Assembly: GCA_017880705.1 (NCBI GenBank)
Contig: JADGRS010000169.1
Location: forward strand, 1-6,845
DNA: 6,845 bases
Direction of reading: 5' to 3'
Origin: Burkholderiales bacterium
GTDB lineage: Bacteria > Pseudomonadota > Gammaproteobacteria > Burkholderiales > Usitatibacteraceae
Made by a program: the position numbers and the translations under genes. The notes under the pieces are model-generated. The model was not told the DNA's origin and did no database searches. It was given only the letters and a program-made list of their open reading frames with translations. Positions 5,796-6,845 of the stretch are shown piece by piece (within the stretch, counting starts at the first letter, position 1; each line of letters starts with the position of its first letter).

Positions 5796-6698
5796 GTGCT
5801 GTCCCGCTACCTCAACAACCGCAACGTCCTCGGGCTGCTGTTCATGCTGCCCGCGGGCGCGTTGCTGCTCATCTTTCTCACCTATCCGCTGGGCCTCGGC
5901 ACGTGGCTGGGATTCACCGACGCGAAGGTGGGCCGCGCGGGCGTGTGGGTCGGCCTCGACAACTTCCGCTTCCTGTGGGGCGACGAGGTCACGCGCCTCG
6001 CGCTCTTCAACACGATCTTTTACACCGTCGTCGCGAGCATCGTGAAGTTCGCGCTCGGCCTGTGGCTCGCGCTCCTCCTGAACCGCAATCTCCCGTTCAA
6101 GTCTTTCGTGCGCGCCATCGTGCTGCTGCCCTTCATCGTGCCCACGGCGCTGTCGGCGCTCGCGTTCTGGTGGATCTACGACGCGCAGTTCTCGATCGTG
6201 AGCTGGTCCCTCATGAAGATGGGGATCATCCACCAGTACATCGACTTCCTCGGCGAGCCGTGGCTCGCGCGCTTTTCCACCATCGCCGCCAACATCTGGC
6301 GCGGCATCCCGTTCGTCGCGATCTGCCTCCTCGCGGGCCTGCAGACGATCTCGCCGTCGCTCTACGAGGCGGCGGCCCTCGACGGCGCCACGCCCTGGCA
6401 GCGCTTCCGTTACGTGACGCTGCCGCTCCTGACGCCGGTCATCGCGGTGGTGATGACGTTCTCGGTGCTCTTCACGTTCACCGATTTCCAGCTGATCTAC
6501 GTCATCACGCGCGGCGGCCCCCTCAATTCCACCCACCTCATGGCGACGCTCTCCTTCCAGCGCGCGATCTCCGGGGGATCGCTGGGTGAGGGCGCCGCGA
6601 TCGCGACCGCCATGGTCCCGTTCCTCCTCGCCGCGATCCTGGTGAGCTACTACGGCCTGCAGCGGCGCACCTGGCAACAGGGCGGGACGGATCGATGA
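5796..6698 (+). CDS. ABC sugar transporter inner-membrane permease, MalF type
   Basis: The 300-residue product is one of the two membrane subunits of the CUT1 importer. Six hydrophobic segments are visible at about residues 11-31, 71-95, 105-127, 160-181, 212-235 and 268-288. The EAA loop contacting the ATPase is E191-A-A-A-L-D-G197, ending in T-L-P (208-210). Typical MalF-side motifs include L-P-F-I-V-P-T-A at 111-118 and I-T-R-G-G-P at 237-242. The start is GTG 5796: no other start codon occurs in frame back to the preceding stop, and ATG at residue 17 would cut into the first membrane segment. No Shine-Dalgarno sequence sits in the usual place, because the hairpin ends only 3 bases upstream. 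An AGAGGGAG stretch (5763-5770) lies at the hairpin's 5' base. It overlaps the next permease by ATGA. Substrate unknown. Confidence 0.93.
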   Translation: MLSRYLNNRNVLGLLFMLPAGALLLIFLTYPLGLGTWLGFTDAKVGRAGVWVGLDNFRFLWGDEVTRLALFNTIFYTVVASIVKFALGLWLALLLNRNLPFKSFVRAIVLLPFIVPTALSALAFWWIYDAQFSIVSWSLMKMGIIHQYIDFLGEPWLARFSTIAANIWRGIPFVAICLLAGLQTISPSLYEAAALDGATPWQRFRYVTLPLLTPVIAVVMTFSVLFTFTDFQLIYVITRGGPLNSTHLMATLSFQRAISGGSLGEGAAIATAMVPFLLAAILVSYYGLQRRTWQQGGTDR

Positions 6699-6845
6699 GC
6701 GCGAGCCAGACAGCCTCCGGCGGAATGGGCTATCTCGATTCGCGCATGCGGCGGATCGTGACGCTCTACGTGCCGATCATGGCGTTCCTCGTCGTGCTGC
6801 TATTTCCGTTCTACTGGATGGCGATCACGTCCTTCAAGCCCAACG
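6695..6845 (+). CDS. ABC sugar transporter inner-membrane permease, MalG type (3' end missing)
   Basis: The first 50 residues of the partner permease of the MalF-type protein are present; the gene runs off the window. After a short cytoplasmic leader (M-S-A-S-Q-T-A-S-G-G) comes one hydrophobic segment at about residues 22-42, ending in the hallmark F-P-F-Y-W-M-A-I-T-S-F-K-P of MalG/UgpE proteins. ATG 6695 overlaps the preceding TGA by four bases (ATGA), and GGGA at 6684-6687 lies 7 bases upstream, so translation is probably coupled to the MalF-type gene. It completes the ATPase-receptor-MalF-MalG set begun at 3337. It covers a different part of the family from the fragment at 1-597, so their relatedness cannot be judged directly here. 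Confidence 0.92.
   Translation, partial: MSASQTASGGMGYLDSRMRRIVTLYVPIMAFLVVLLFPFYWMAITSFKPN

Noticed and set aside
1..6845. tRNA, rRNA, CRISPR array, insertion sequence, phage or defence genes
   Set aside because: None seen. There are no regularly spaced repeats, no transposase-like protein and no cloverleaf-like segments; nearly all bases belong to transport and catabolic genes.

Overview
This 6.8 kb window is a compact, very GC-rich stretch (about two-thirds G+C by eye, third codon positions almost all G or C). Every gene lies on the + strand. It looks like the middle of a carbohydrate uptake and catabolism operon from a proteobacterium. A betaproteobacterium is my best guess, from the base composition, the Tat-type binding protein, and a dispersed repeat (ATTCCCGC-CTTC-GCGGGAAT) of a kind common in beta- and some gammaproteobacterial genomes. 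No taxonomic marker is present, so this is inference.

Layout from left to right: (1) the 3' two-thirds of a MalG-type ABC permease (1-597); (2) an IlvD/Edd-family dehydratase closest to pentonate (L-arabinonate-type) dehydratases (612-2360); (3) a CtBP-like D-2-hydroxyacid dehydrogenase with a TTG start overlapping the previous stop (2357-3334); (4) a short palindromic repeat at the junction with the next gene (about 3308-3336); (5) a MalK/UgpC-type ABC ATPase (3337-4419); (6) a Tat-secreted family 1 solute-binding protein (4433-5758); (7) a strong intercistronic hairpin (5763-5792); (8) a MalF-type permease with a GTG start (5796-6698); (9) the first 50 codons of a second MalG-type permease (6695 to the window end). 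Gaps are at most 37 bp and several junctions overlap, so one polycistronic transcript is likely. No gene-free stretch reaches 300 bases.

Genes 5, 6, 8 and 9 supply a complete CUT1 sugar importer: two ATPase copies, one periplasmic receptor and a MalF/MalG pair. The dehydratase would turn an aldonic acid into its 2-keto-3-deoxy form. The dehydrogenase would interconvert a 2-keto acid and a D-2-hydroxy acid, either in that pathway or from one of its cleavage products. The importer's substrate cannot be read from sequence; a pentose, a sugar acid or a small glycoside would fit.

The first permease belongs to a different, truncated transporter and has visibly different codon preferences from the later genes. 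This suggests two transport modules were joined around the catabolic genes. The most unusual points are the palindromic repeat that supplies the dehydrogenase's last residues, its stop codon and the ATPase's ribosome-binding site, and the hairpin between receptor and permease genes. I see no wholly new system, and no RNA gene, CRISPR array or insertion sequence.
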